DNA of 35,478 nucleotides from an uncultured Burkholderiales bacterium (GTDB taxonomy: Bacteria > Pseudomonadota > Gammaproteobacteria > Burkholderiales > Burkholderiaceae_C), in the NCBI GenBank assembly GCA_937864005.1, contig CALMIL010000145.1, positions 1 through 35,478 on the forward strand. The letters are read 5' to 3'. The first letter of the stretch is position 1, and every line of letters starts with the position of its first letter. A program made the translations under genes and the position numbers. Of this stretch, positions 23,678 to 32,052 are shown in pieces. The notes beneath the pieces were generated by a model, which worked only from the letters and a program-made list of their open reading frames with translations, did not search any database and had not been told where the DNA came from.

Positions 23678-26227
23678 CTACTCGGCGGCACGGCGCAGGG
23701 TGTCGACGACCGGCTGGCGCAGCACCTCGCGCAGCCCCCACCAGCCGGCGCCGAGCGCGAGCACCGCGCCGGCCGCGGCGCCGGCGAGCGGCACCCACGG
23801 CGCGGGATTCCACGAGAACTCGAACGCATAGCGCGCAAGCGCACGCCCGACCGCGATCGCTGCCACCGACGCCAGCAACCCGGCGAGCGCGCCCACGCCG
23901 AGCAACTCGAGCCGCTGCACGCGCGCCAGCAGCGACGCGCTCGCGCCGAGCGCACGCATCACCGCGAACTCGCGCGCACGCGCCTCGCGCGTCGCGCTCA
24001 CTGCCGCGAACAGCACGACGAGGCCGGTCGCGAGCGTGAAGCCGAACAGGAACTCGATCGCCCGGATGACCTGGTCGAGCACGCTCTGCACCTGGCCGAG
24101 CGTCGCCGAGACGTCAACGTTCGTCACGTTCGGAAACTCGCGCGACAGCGCGTTGTCGAAGCCCTTGACGGCCGGCGCGCGAAACGCCGCGATGTACGTC
24201 GTCGGCACGCCGGGCATCCGCGCATGCGGGAACATGACGAAGAAGTTGACCCGCATCGACGCCCAGTCGACCTTGCGCAGGCTCGTGATGCGGCCCTCGA
24301 CCGGCACGCCGGCGATGTCGAAGCGCAGGCGGTCGCCGAGCTTCAATCCAAGCTCGGTCGCAAGCCCTTCCTCGACGCTCAGCGCATCGGCCTCCTCGGG
24401 CTGCCAGCGGCCGCCGGCGAGTTCGTTGTAGCCGGGCATCTCGGCCGCGGTGCTGAGGTTGAACTCGCGCTCGACGAGCCGCTTGGCGCGATCCACGCTG
24501 TAGTCGTCGGGCGTCACCGGCTTGCCGTTGACGGCGACGAGGCGGCCTCGAATCATCGGATACCAGTCGAAATGCTCGACCCCGGCGGTGCGCAGCCGGG
24601 CCTGGAACGCGTCGCTCTGATCGGGCTGGATGTTGATGACGAAGCGGTTCGGCGCATCGGGCGGCGACGCCTGCCGCCAGGCCGAGATCAGGTCGGTGCG
24701 CAGCAGCACGAGCAGGATCAGCGCGAGCAGGCCGACGGCGAGCGCCGAGACCTGCAGCACGGCGAATGCCGGCCGCGCGGCGATCTGGCGCGTCGCGAGC
24801 ACCAGCCAGCGCGGCGCGCGCGCTTCGGGAACGATGCGCTTCAAGGCGAGCACCGCGATCCATGACGCCAAGGCAAACAGCGCGACGGCGGCGCCGAAGC
24901 CGCCGACCGCGATCAGGCCGAGCTTGATATCGCTCGCCACCGCGAGCAGCAGCGCCGCGAAGCCGAGCACGCCCGCCGCCAGCACGAGCACGGAGGCCGG
25001 CTTGAGCGCACCGACATCGCGGCGTATCACGCGCAACGGCGGCACGCGCGCCAGTTGCAGCACCGGCGGCAGGCCGAAGCCGAGCAGCAGCGTGAGGCCG
25101 ACCCCGATGCCGAACAGCGCCGGCCAGGCACTCGCCGCCGGCAGCGCGGCGCCGACCAGGCCGGCGAGCAGCCAGATGAAGATGTAGTGCACCGCAAAGC
25201 CGATCGCGACGCCGGCCACGCTCGCCAGCACGCCGACGGCGGCGAACTCGGCGCTGTACTGCAGCGCGATCACGCGCTGCGGCTGGCCGAGGACGCGCAG
25301 CATCGCGCAATCGTCCAGATGGCGGTTCGCGAAGTCGCGCGACGCGATGCCGACCGCCACCGCGGCGAGCAGCGCGGCGAGCAGCGCGACGAGATTGAGA
25401 AACTTGTCCGCCCGATCGAGCGTCTGGCGCATCTCGGGCCGGCCCGATTCGAGCGACTCGATGCGCACGCCGTGCAGCGCCTCGCGCTTGATGCTCTGCT
25501 CGACCCAGGCGACGAATGTGCCGACCGCCGCGTCGCGCCCGGGCGGCGCGGCCACGGCGAGACGGTAGGTCACGCGGCTCGCCGGCTGGATGAGGCCGGT
25601 TGCCGGCAGGTCGTCCCGGTTGAAGAGGACGCGCGGCGCAAAACTCATGAAGCCGGCGCCGCGGTCGGGCTCGAGAACGATGATGCGAGTCAGCGTCAGC
25701 GAAGCATCGCCGAGCAGCAGCTGTTCGCCGAGCTTCAACTGCAGCGCCTCGAGCAGCGCGGCATCGACCCACGCCTGGCCGCGCGGCGGCGCCTGCGCGA
25801 CCGTCTGCACCGGCGCGTCGGCCGCGTCCTTCAGCTGCAGCTCGCCGCGCAATGGATAGGCGGCATCGACCGCCTTCGCCGCAACGAGCCGGGTCGCGCC
25901 GCCGCGCTCGTCGCTCGCCCGCGCCATGCTCGGGAAGGTCGCGCTCTCGGCGACGAGGAGCCCGAGCGCACGCGCCTGGTCGGCAAACCCGGCCGGCGCC
26001 GGCTGGTCGCTCGCGACGACCGCATCGCCGCCGAGCAGCTCGCGCGCACCGAGCGTCAGGCTGCTCTCCAAACGATCGGCAAAGAACCCGACCGCCGTCA
26101 GCGCCGCGACCGCAAGCATCACCGCCAGCGCCAGCAGCCGCAACTCGCCGGCGCGAAAGTCGCGCATCAGCTGGCGCGCGGCCAGCGCCCACCAGGCCGC
26201 GGATCGTGCAGTGCTGCTGTTGTTCAT
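23678..26227 (-). CDS. FtsX-like ABC transporter permease (YbbP-type)
   Basis: An 849-residue inner-membrane protein with the duplicated FtsX-type layout: an N-terminal helix (RLLALAVMLAVAALTAVGFF), a large periplasmic domain to about residue 250, a block of helices (VALLAALLAAVAVGIASRDF and others), a second half with another periplasmic domain (about 505-700), and three terminal helices including GFTLATGLVVLFAAVSATRE. This matches YbbP/LolC-type permeases that transmit ATPase work across the membrane to extract or release lipoproteins or lipophilic compounds. The expected YbbA-like ATPase is not adjacent. The ATG at 26227 (MNNSSTARSAAWW) gives a normal short N-terminus. It converges with cheW and diverges from the dioxygenase gene. 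Substrate unknown. Confidence 0.88.
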   Translation of the reverse strand: MNNSSTARSAAWWALAARQLMRDFRAGELRLLALAVMLAVAALTAVGFFADRLESSLTLGARELLGGDAVVASDQPAPAGFADQARALGLLVAESATFPSMARASDERGGATRLVAAKAVDAAYPLRGELQLKDAADAPVQTVAQAPPRGQAWVDAALLEALQLKLGEQLLLGDASLTLTRIIVLEPDRGAGFMSFAPRVLFNRDDLPATGLIQPASRVTYRLAVAAPPGRDAAVGTFVAWVEQSIKREALHGVRIESLESGRPEMRQTLDRADKFLNLVALLAALLAAVAVGIASRDFANRHLDDCAMLRVLGQPQRVIALQYSAEFAAVGVLASVAGVAIGFAVHYIFIWLLAGLVGAALPAASAWPALFGIGVGLTLLLGFGLPPVLQLARVPPLRVIRRDVGALKPASVLVLAAGVLGFAALLLAVASDIKLGLIAVGGFGAAVALFALASWIAVLALKRIVPEARAPRWLVLATRQIAARPAFAVLQVSALAVGLLALILLVLLRTDLISAWRQASPPDAPNRFVINIQPDQSDAFQARLRTAGVEHFDWYPMIRGRLVAVNGKPVTPDDYSVDRAKRLVEREFNLSTAAEMPGYNELAGGRWQPEEADALSVEEGLATELGLKLGDRLRFDIAGVPVEGRITSLRKVDWASMRVNFFVMFPHARMPGVPTTYIAAFRAPAVKGFDNALSREFPNVTNVDVSATLGQVQSVLDQVIRAIEFLFGFTLATGLVVLFAAVSATREARAREFAVMRALGASASLLARVQRLELLGVGALAGLLASVAAIAVGRALARYAFEFSWNPAPWVPLAGAAAGAVLALGAGWWGLREVLRQPVVDTLRRAAE

Positions 26228-26378
26228 CGGCGACTCGATTCGGGTGCGCGGCGCAGGTGTCGCGCCAGGAACGGGCGACGATACCGCAGCGCGGGTGCAG
26301 CGCAGGCGTCGGCGCTGAATGGCGTCGTCAATCGATGCGAATGCGGAATCGAACCGCGGGTGGTCCAATTGGCCGACC

Positions 26379-27239
26379 ATGGACCTGCCCTCGCTCTTCG
26401 TCTCGCACGGCTCGCCGATGATCGCGCTCGAACCCGGCGCGGCCGGCGCGTTCCTGCAGCGTCTCGGGCCCGCGATCGACGCCGCCTTCGGCCGCCCGCG
26501 CGCGGTGCTCGCGGTTTCGGCGCACACCACGGCGCGCGCGCCGGTGCTGCTTGCCGCCGCGCGGCACGATACGGTGCATGATTTCGGCGGCTTTCCGCCC
26601 GCGCTCTATGCGCTGCGCTACGACGCGCCGGGTGCGCCCGCGTTCGCCGCCGACGTCGCGGCCAGGCTCGCTGCCGCCGGCATCGCCGCGCCGCGCATCG
26701 ACGAAGGCGGGCTCGACCACGGCATCTGGACCGTGCTGCGGTTCATCTACCCGCAGGCCGACATTCCCGTTCTGCCGCTCGCACTCGTGCCCGATATGGC
26801 TCCTTCGAAGCTGTTCGCGCTCGGCGCGGTGCTCGGCGCGTTGCGCGGCGAAGGCGTGCTCGTGCTCGGCACCGGCAGCATCACGCACAACCTGCGGCTC
26901 GCCTTCTCCGCCCGGCCGCCGCGCGCCGACCAACGGCATACCGCCGACACGACAACGAGCGACGAGATCCCCGAAAGCCGCGCGTTCAGGACTTGGTTCG
27001 CCGAGCGCAGCGCGGTGCGCGACTGGGACGCCCTCTTCGACTACCGCCGCCACGCGCCGCACGCCGCGCTGATGCACCCGACCGACGAGCACCTGCTGCC
27101 GTGGTACGTGGCGGCTGGCGCCGGCGGCCGTTCTGCCGCACCGCTGCGCCTGTACGAAGGCGTCTCGCTGTCCAGCCTGGGCATGGACAGCTACGCCTTC
27201 GGCGAGACGGCCGCAACGTTGCAGGAGGCGCTGCGCTGA
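26379..27239 (+). CDS. Class III extradiol dioxygenase (4,5-DOPA dioxygenase family)
   Basis: A 286-residue protein of the LigB/YgiD family. The metal-binding histidines typical of the family are visible: His10 (LFVSHGSPMIA), His49 (AVSAHTTARAP), His114 (GGLDHGIWTVLRFIYP) and a C-terminal His in MHPTDEHLLPWYVA; GTGSITHNLR is another family signature. Members cleave catechol-type rings with Fe2+, and E. coli YgiD cleaves L-DOPA, though their natural substrates are usually unclear. The ATG at 26379 (MDLPSLFVSHGSP) matches the family start; the frame is open further upstream without homology. Divergent from the permease gene with 151 bp between. The frequent neighbour gene for a DoxX/pirin partner is absent. 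Confidence 0.93.
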   Translation: MDLPSLFVSHGSPMIALEPGAAGAFLQRLGPAIDAAFGRPRAVLAVSAHTTARAPVLLAAARHDTVHDFGGFPPALYALRYDAPGAPAFAADVAARLAAAGIAAPRIDEGGLDHGIWTVLRFIYPQADIPVLPLALVPDMAPSKLFALGAVLGALRGEGVLVLGTGSITHNLRLAFSARPPRADQRHTADTTTSDEIPESRAFRTWFAERSAVRDWDALFDYRRHAPHAALMHPTDEHLLPWYVAAGAGGRSAAPLRLYEGVSLSSLGMDSYAFGETAATLQEALR

Positions 27240-27654
27240 AGCGCCGCGCAGCATCGCTCGGATCCGACTTGCCATCGCCTGCCGCGCGGGTGGCGCGGTG
27301 TGTGTTCGACGCATGCCAATGCCGGTTCCGCGAAGCCGGTGCGGGGCAGGTCGCGATGCGCCTGCGGGGCGCCGAGGAGCGCAGCAGCCAGGGCCCGCGC
27401 GCGCGAGCGCGCCACGTGATCTGATTCGGCGCACTTGTCCGAACGCAGCGCCCGCACGGCGCGAAGTGAGTTGTGCGCCGGGGCCCTGGCTGCGAGCACC
27501 GCAGGGCAGTCGGCGCAGCCGACCGCCCCGCCGAAGCGTCGCGGCCTGTCCCGCGCCGGCTTCGCCCGCTCCGCGGTCACGCCGGCAATGGGTGGCCTGC
27601 AGTATCACTTGGACGGCGCACCATCAGACCCACGTGCCCTTGCACAAGGTCGCG
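27240..27654. repeat. Gene-free stretch with nested inverted repeats
   Basis: A 415-bp gap between the convergent dioxygenase and LytTR genes. I find no plausible coding region. It holds nested inverted repeats: GCAGCCAGGGCCC at 27384-27396 with GGGCCCTGGCTGC at 27482-27494 (13 bp, perfect), and inside them GGCGCAC at 27428-27434 with GTGCGCC at 27473-27479. The part inside is CACTTGTCCGAACGCAGCGC followed by CGCACGGCGCGAAGTGAG. Repeats of this look are, from memory, scattered in Burkholderiales genomes and sometimes misannotated as short proteins. Function unknown; a structured RNA or terminator region is possible. Confidence 0.5.
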
Positions 27655-28431
27655 TCAACTGCTCCCCGACTCGCGCATCGCCTCGCGCACCGCGGCGAGC
27701 TGGCGGCGCGAGACGGCGAGCCATTCGTTGACCGGGGCGACGCGCACCGCCCAGCCATCGGCGCCTTCGTCGTCGATCTCGGCGCCGGGGCTGCGGCGCT
27801 CGAGCGCGCGCAGCGCGCGGCGCGCGACGAGCGCATTGCGGTGCACGCGCAGGAAGCGCTCGCCGAGGCGCGATTCGAGATCGGCGAGCGCTTCGTCGAG
27901 CACGTGGGTGCGCTCGGCGGTGCGCAGCGTGACATATTTCAGCTCGGCCTTCAGGTACAGCACATCGTGCAGCGGCACGCGCACGACGCGGCCGAGCTCG
28001 GTGACGACGATCACCGGCGGCTCGGTCGTCGCGGCGGGCGCGTGGGCACGCGGCGCCCTGCGATGCACCGCGCGCTGCAAGGCCTCGACGAGCCGCGCAC
28101 GGCGCACCGGCTTGGTCAGGTAGTCGACCGCATTCAGCTCGAAGGCGTCGAGCGCGTGCTCGGCGTGCGCGGTGACGAAGACGACGGCCGGCGCCGGCGC
28201 GCGCTGCTTCAGCTCGGTCGCCAGCGCGACGCCGTCCTTGCCGGGCATGCCAATATCGAGCAACAGCAGGTCGCAATCGTGTTCGGCGAGCCAGGCGAGC
28301 GCCTGCGCCGCATTCGACGCCTCGCCGACGACCTCGGCGCGCGGCGACAAGCACTCGCCAAGCAGGCTGCGCAACCGCAGGCGGGCGGGTTCCTCGTCGT
28401 CGACGAGCAGCACGCGAAGCGCATCGGTCAT
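27655..28431 (-). CDS. LytTR-type response regulator (AlgR-like)
   Basis: A 258-residue regulator. The receiver domain (1-125) has Asp11 and Asp12 (VLLVDDEEPARLR), phosphorylation site Asp59 in LLLLDIGMPGKDG, a Thr in FVTAHAEHALDAF and Lys in YLTKPVRR. The LytTR DNA-binding domain (about 143-255) shows VVRVPLHDVLYLKAELKYVT, LADLESRLGERFLRVHRNALV and the C-terminal VNEWLAVSRRQL. It follows the LytS-type kinase by 156 bp on the same strand, and the pair diverges from argH as algZ-algR do in Pseudomonas. In Pseudomonas AlgR controls alginate, pili and virulence genes; targets here are unknown. The usual next gene, hemC, is absent. Confidence 0.93.
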   Translation of the reverse strand: MTDALRVLLVDDEEPARLRLRSLLGECLSPRAEVVGEASNAAQALAWLAEHDCDLLLLDIGMPGKDGVALATELKQRAPAPAVVFVTAHAEHALDAFELNAVDYLTKPVRRARLVEALQRAVHRRAPRAHAPAATTEPPVIVVTELGRVVRVPLHDVLYLKAELKYVTLRTAERTHVLDEALADLESRLGERFLRVHRNALVARRALRALERRSPGAEIDDEGADGWAVRVAPVNEWLAVSRRQLAAVREAMRESGSS

Positions 28432-28543
28432 CGCAGCGCCTCTCGCTGCCGTTGGCTATGGCACCGCAGGGCCACCCGCGGCGCATGAACCGGGTCTTCC
28501 CAAGCGACCGCCGCGGATCCGGCTTTGCCGGTCCGCCAGCGGT

Positions 28544-28578
28544 GCCCCCTCGAGGGGGCGCGCGAAGCGCGTAGGGGG
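28544..28578. repeat. Palindromic intergenic repeat
   Basis: A perfect 16-bp palindrome, GCCCCCTCGAGGGGGC at 28544-28559, continues into CGCGCGAAGCGCG (itself a hairpin) and GTAGGGGG. Just before it CCGGC at 28519-28523 pairs with GCCGG at 28527-28531 around TTT. It lies between the LytS-type kinase and its regulator and ends 10 bp before the kinase stop. Elements of this look (C-run, GCGAAGCGC core, G-run) are, from memory, frequent in Burkholderiales intergenic DNA. It could attenuate transcription between kinase and regulator. Confidence 0.55.
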
Positions 28579-28587
28579 TGGTTCATT

Positions 28588-29742
28588 TCATACCGGCACG
28601 ACGATGCGCACCCGGTACAGGTTGCCATCCGGCTGCGCATCGAACGACGCGGCGACATCGTGCATCAGATGCAGCCTCTCGCGCACGTTGCGCAGCGCCA
28701 TGCCGGCGCCGGGGCGCGATGCGTGCGGCGGCAAGGTATTGTCGATCGTGATCACCGCATGGCCGCGGCGCAGGCGGGTGCGCACGCGCACGGTGCCGCC
28801 GTCGGGGGCCGGCTCGATGCCGTGCCGGACCGCGTTCTCGACCAGCGGCTGCAGCAGCAGCGGCGGCATGCGCGCCTGCGCAGTTGCGGGATCGAGTTCC
28901 CAGCTGACGCGCAGCCGGTCGCCGAAGCGGGTCTGCTCGATCGCGAGGTAGCGCTGCGCGAGTTCGACCTCGGCGCCGAGCGTGACGGCGGCGCCGGGTT
29001 CCGCCAGCGCGACGCGAAACAGCTCGGCCAGATCCTCGAGCAGGCCTTCGGTGCGCGCCGGGTCGACGCGCGCGAGCGCGATCGCGGTATTGAGCGTATT
29101 GAAGAGAAAGTGCGGACGGATGCGCGATTGCAGTTCGGCCAGGCGGGCGCTCGAATCGGCCGGGCCCTGCAGCGTCGCGCGCAGCCGCAGCCAATAGAAG
29201 AGCGCCGCCGAAAATGCCGCACCGGCGAGCGTCGGCGCGAGCCAGCGCGACGGCGCGAAACCCTGCGCTTCGGCCAGCGTGCCCAGGCCGATGCTCGCCT
29301 GCAGCCCCCACGAGGCGCCCGCGCAGAGCGCGCCGAGCGCAACGGCCGCAGCCCACTGCGCCGCGACCGGCAACGCGGCGAGGCGATCCTTCAGCTGGCA
29401 CGACAGGACGAGCCAGAACAGCAGCCCCGGCAGCGCGACGCCGGTCGCGAGCGCGAGCCGCGTGAGCCAGGCCTCGAAGCCGCCGGCGCCGAACATCAGG
29501 CCGAGCGCGAGCACGAGCTGAACGAAGAGCACGGCGCGCAGCACGACGCCGCCGTGGCACATGTCGAAGGCCGAACTCGGGCCGCCGCTGCGCAACGGCG
29601 CGCCGCGCGGCAGGCGAAAGCCGGTGCTTGCAAAATCGCCACTGTCGCCGAGTTGCGACGACTGCGGCCACAGGCTCGCGGGCCGGCTGCCGGTGGGCTC
29701 GAAATCGGTTTCTGGATTCGCGGGCATCGCAGGCGGCACCAT
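28588..29742 (-). CDS. LytS/AlgZ-type membrane sensor histidine kinase
   Basis: A 384-residue kinase. After a ~60-residue cytoplasmic N-terminus, [20 protein letters not shown] opens the first of four helices (about 65-87, 92-114, 126-150, 166-184); a (F)D-x-C-x-x-G-V-V-L-R sequence is typical of AlgZ/FimS. The His_kinase domain has His211 in [20 protein letters not shown], and the atypical ATPase domain has [29 protein letters not shown] and [15 protein letters not shown]. It lacks the Walker-like F and G2 boxes of classic kinases only to the degree usual for this family. Start at ATG 29742 is backed by GAGAA upstream; an ATG at 29727 is possible. Divergent from argH with 105 bp between, and cognate to the LytTR regulator downstream. 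Confidence 0.9.
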   Translation of the reverse strand: MVPPAMPANPETDFEPTGSRPASLWPQSSQLGDSGDFASTGFRLPRGAPLRSGGPSSAFDMCHGGVVLRAVLFVQLVLALGLMFGAGGFEAWLTRLALATGVALPGLLFWLVLSCQLKDRLAALPVAAQWAAAVALGALCAGASWGLQASIGLGTLAEAQGFAPSRWLAPTLAGAAFSAALFYWLRLRATLQGPADSSARLAELQSRIRPHFLFNTLNTAIALARVDPARTEGLLEDLAELFRVALAEPGAAVTLGAEVELAQRYLAIEQTRFGDRLRVSWELDPATAQARMPPLLLQPLVENAVRHGIEPAPDGGTVRVRTRLRRGHAVITIDNTLPPHASRPGAGMALRNVRERLHLMHDVAASFDAQPDGNLYRVRIVVPV

Positions 29743-29847
29743 AGAATCATTCTCGGCGCCGCAGCGATTGTCGCCAACCCGGCCGCGCGCCGCGGCGCGC
29801 GGCGCCCGGCAATTCGTCACCAAACGCACCCCGACCTCCCCCGCGCG

Positions 29848-31269
29848 ATGGCAAGCAACCCGCTCGACAACAAATCCGCCGCCTGGTCGGCGCTCTTCTC
29901 CGAGCCGATGAGCGAGCTCGTGCAGCGCTACACCGGGAGCGTCGGTTTCGACAAGCGGCTGTGGAAGGCCGATATCGCCGGCAGCCTGGCGCACGCCGAG
30001 ATGCTCGCCGCGCAGGGGATCATCCCGGCCGACGATCAGCGCGCGATCGAGCGCGGCCTGACCGCCATCGCGGCCGAGATCGACGCCGGCACCTTCGACT
30101 GGAAGCTCGAGCTCGAGGACGTCCACCTCAATATCGAGGCGCGCCTGACGCAGCTTGTCGGCGACGCCGGCAAGCGGCTGCACACCGGGCGCTCGCGCAA
30201 CGACCAGGTCGCGACCGACGTGCGGCTGTGGCTGCGCGACGAGCTCGACGTCATTGCCGAGCTGCTCGCCCGGATGCAGCGCGCGCTGATCGAACTCGCC
30301 GCGCGCCACACCGAGACCATCCTGCCCGGCTTCACGCACCTGCAGGTCGCGCAGCCGGTGAGCTTCGCGCACCATCTGCTCGCCTATGTGGAGATGTTCG
30401 CGCGCGACGCCGAGCGCATCGCCGACGTGCGGCGCCGCACGAACCGGCTGCCGCTGGGCGCGGCGGCGCTTGCCGGAACGAGCTATGCGCTCGACCGCGA
30501 ACGCGTCGCGCGCAGCCTCGGCATGGTCGACGCCGACGGCCGGGCCTGCGTCTGCCAGAACAGCATCGACGCGGTGAGCGACCGCGATTTCGCGATCGAG
30601 TTCTGCGCCGCGGCGAGCCTGGCGATGATCCACGTCTCGCGGCTGTCCGAGGAACTCGTGCTGTGGATGAGCCAGAGCTTCGGCTTCATCGACCTCGCCG
30701 ACCGCTTCTGCACCGGCTCGTCGATCATGCCGCAGAAGAAGAACCCCGATGTACCCGAGCTCGCGCGCGGCAAGACGGGGCGCGTCGCCGGCCACCTGAT
30801 GGGCCTCTTGATGCTGATGAAGGGCCAGCCGCTCGCCTACAACAAGGACAACCAGGAAGACAAGGAGCCGCTCTTCGACAGCGTCGATACGCTCGAGGAT
30901 ACGCTGCGCATCTTCTGCGAGATGGTCGCCGGCATCGTCGTCAAACCCGAGGCGATGCAGCAGGCCGCGCGCAAGGGCTATGCGACGGCGACCGACCTTG
31001 CCGACTACCTCGTCAGGAAGGGCTTGCCGTTTCGCGACGCCCACGAGGCGGTGGCGCACGCGGTGAAGGCGGCGATCGCGCAAGGCAAGGATCTGTCCGA
31101 ACTGACGCTTGCGGAACTGCAGCGCCTGCATCCGGCGATCACCGACGATGTCTTCGGCGTCCTGACGCTGCAGGGGTCGCTCGCGGCGCGCAATCTCGTC
31201 GGCGGCACCGCGCCGGCACAGGTCCGCTCGCAGATCGCGCGCCATCGCGCGCGGCTCGGCGCCGGCTGA
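29848..31269 (+). CDS. argH: Argininosuccinate lyase
   Basis: Last step of arginine synthesis: splits argininosuccinate into arginine and fumarate. The 473-residue product belongs to the fumarase/aspartase superfamily and has [40 protein letters not shown] (catalytic His), and the signature loop [16 protein letters not shown] around residues 290-305 that carries the catalytic Ser, followed by [18 protein letters not shown]. Full length. The ATG at 29848 ([17 protein letters not shown]) fits the family; the frame continues upstream only as antisense of the kinase. It is the enzyme gene that commonly faces algZ-type kinases in gamma- and betaproteobacteria. A small membrane-protein gene follows after 53 bp. 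Confidence 0.98.
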   Translation: MASNPLDNKSAAWSALFSEPMSELVQRYTGSVGFDKRLWKADIAGSLAHAEMLAAQGIIPADDQRAIERGLTAIAAEIDAGTFDWKLELEDVHLNIEARLTQLVGDAGKRLHTGRSRNDQVATDVRLWLRDELDVIAELLARMQRALIELAARHTETILPGFTHLQVAQPVSFAHHLLAYVEMFARDAERIADVRRRTNRLPLGAAALAGTSYALDRERVARSLGMVDADGRACVCQNSIDAVSDRDFAIEFCAAASLAMIHVSRLSEELVLWMSQSFGFIDLADRFCTGSSIMPQKKNPDVPELARGKTGRVAGHLMGLLMLMKGQPLAYNKDNQEDKEPLFDSVDTLEDTLRIFCEMVAGIVVKPEAMQQAARKGYATATDLADYLVRKGLPFRDAHEAVAHAVKAAIAQGKDLSELTLAELQRLHPAITDDVFGVLTLQGSLAARNLVGGTAPAQVRSQIARHRARLGAG

Positions 31270-31322
31270 CCGGCGCGCAGGTCCGATCGGTGCCCGGTCG
31301 CGCTGGCTGAGGACGTTGCGAG

Positions 31323-31889
31323 ATGGCGACCCCCGCGCTTCCCACCGATCTGGACGCCGCGGTCACCGCGCTCGAATCCGACCTCGGCGCCGGCAGCGCG
31401 CTGGCGCAGGCGCTGCCGGTACCCGACATCATCTTCGGCGGCACCATGCTGGTGCTCGTCATCATGTTCCACGCCTTCTGGATCCGCGGCGTCACCGGAT
31501 CGTTCCTGCGGCGCTCGCAGGCGCTGCGCGGCAATGTCAAGCTCTGGCGCGCGGACTGGCTGTTCGCCCTCACCGTCATCGCGCTCCTGACGCTGCATCT
31601 GGCCGAGATCGTCATGTGGTCGGCGGCATTCGTCTTCGGCGGGATCATCGACGACTGGCCCAAGGCGACCTGGTTCGCCGCAAACTGCTATACCGCGCTC
31701 GGGCAACCGCTGCCGGTCGCCCGCGCCTGGCGGCTCGTGCCGTCGATGATCGCCGCATCAGGCATCTTCACCTTCGCCTGGACGGCGAGCGTGCTCGTCA
31801 ATTTCGTCGCCCGCTACAACGAATTGCGCGCCGCGATCATCGAACGACATGCCGGCGCATCGTCGCAGCAGGACAAGGCGCGGGACTAG
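31323..31889 (+). CDS. Small channel-like membrane protein
   Basis: A 188-residue membrane protein with three hydrophobic helices (about 36-58, 78-104, 138-162). Between the last two lies a pore-loop-like segment, KATWFAANCYTALGQPLP, followed by AWRLVPSMIAASGIFTFAW. The order outer helix, pore loop, inner helix with a WRL...FxWT pattern resembles the bacterial two-helix potassium-channel-like family, whose filter region usually reads TTLGYGD. Here TALGQ stands in that place (residues 124-128), so K+ selectivity is doubtful. The C-terminus is charged and cytoplasmic. It has a GAGGA ribosome-binding region and lies 53 bp after argH. Its stop codon is part of the terminal CTAG of the palindromic element. 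Function not established. Confidence 0.65.
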   Translation: MATPALPTDLDAAVTALESDLGAGSALAQALPVPDIIFGGTMLVLVIMFHAFWIRGVTGSFLRRSQALRGNVKLWRADWLFALTVIALLTLHLAEIVMWSAAFVFGGIIDDWPKATWFAANCYTALGQPLPVARAWRLVPSMIAASGIFTFAWTASVLVNFVARYNELRAAIIERHAGASSQQDKARD

Positions 31890-32052
31890 TGCAGTGTTTC
31901 ATGCTGTGAAGCAATTGAGAAAACCGATGGATTTGCCCTCGTGGCAAGGCGCAAACCGCAGTCATACCCCGTGGTATGGCGAGGATTTGCAACGCTGCCA
32001 CGGGGGCAAAGACGCGGTTTTATGTGCTGAACAGTGTGAAACACTGCACTAG
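31886..32052. mobile_element. 167-bp palindromic MITE-like element
   Basis: The sequence from CTAG at 31886-31889 to CTAG at 32049-32052 is a near-complete palindrome. The outer 16 bp, CTAGTGCAGTGTTTCA (31886-31901), are repeated perfectly inverted at 32037-32052. Inner arms match with few differences, for example TTTGCCCTCGTGGCA (31932-31946) against the inverse of TGCCACGGGGGCAAA (31996-32010). The centre is CATACC (31963-31968), loop CCGT, GGTATG (31973-31978). It has no coding capacity, lower GC than its surroundings, and lies between two convergent genes. CTAG may be a 4-bp target duplication, as IS5-type transposases make at YTAR sites, so a non-autonomous IS derivative is the leading idea. 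It would fold into one long hairpin and could work as a two-way terminator. Confidence 0.75.

Noticed and set aside
25055..26581. A plus-strand frame of about 508 codons over the FtsX-type permease
   Set aside because: Composition is that of an antisense shadow; the opposite strand encodes a full two-half permease with clear helices.
27191..27580. A minus-strand frame of 129 codons in the 27.2-27.6 kb gap
   Set aside because: It overlaps the end of the dioxygenase gene, lies over inverted repeats and lacks a ribosome-binding site; such readings are a usual misannotation of dispersed repeats.
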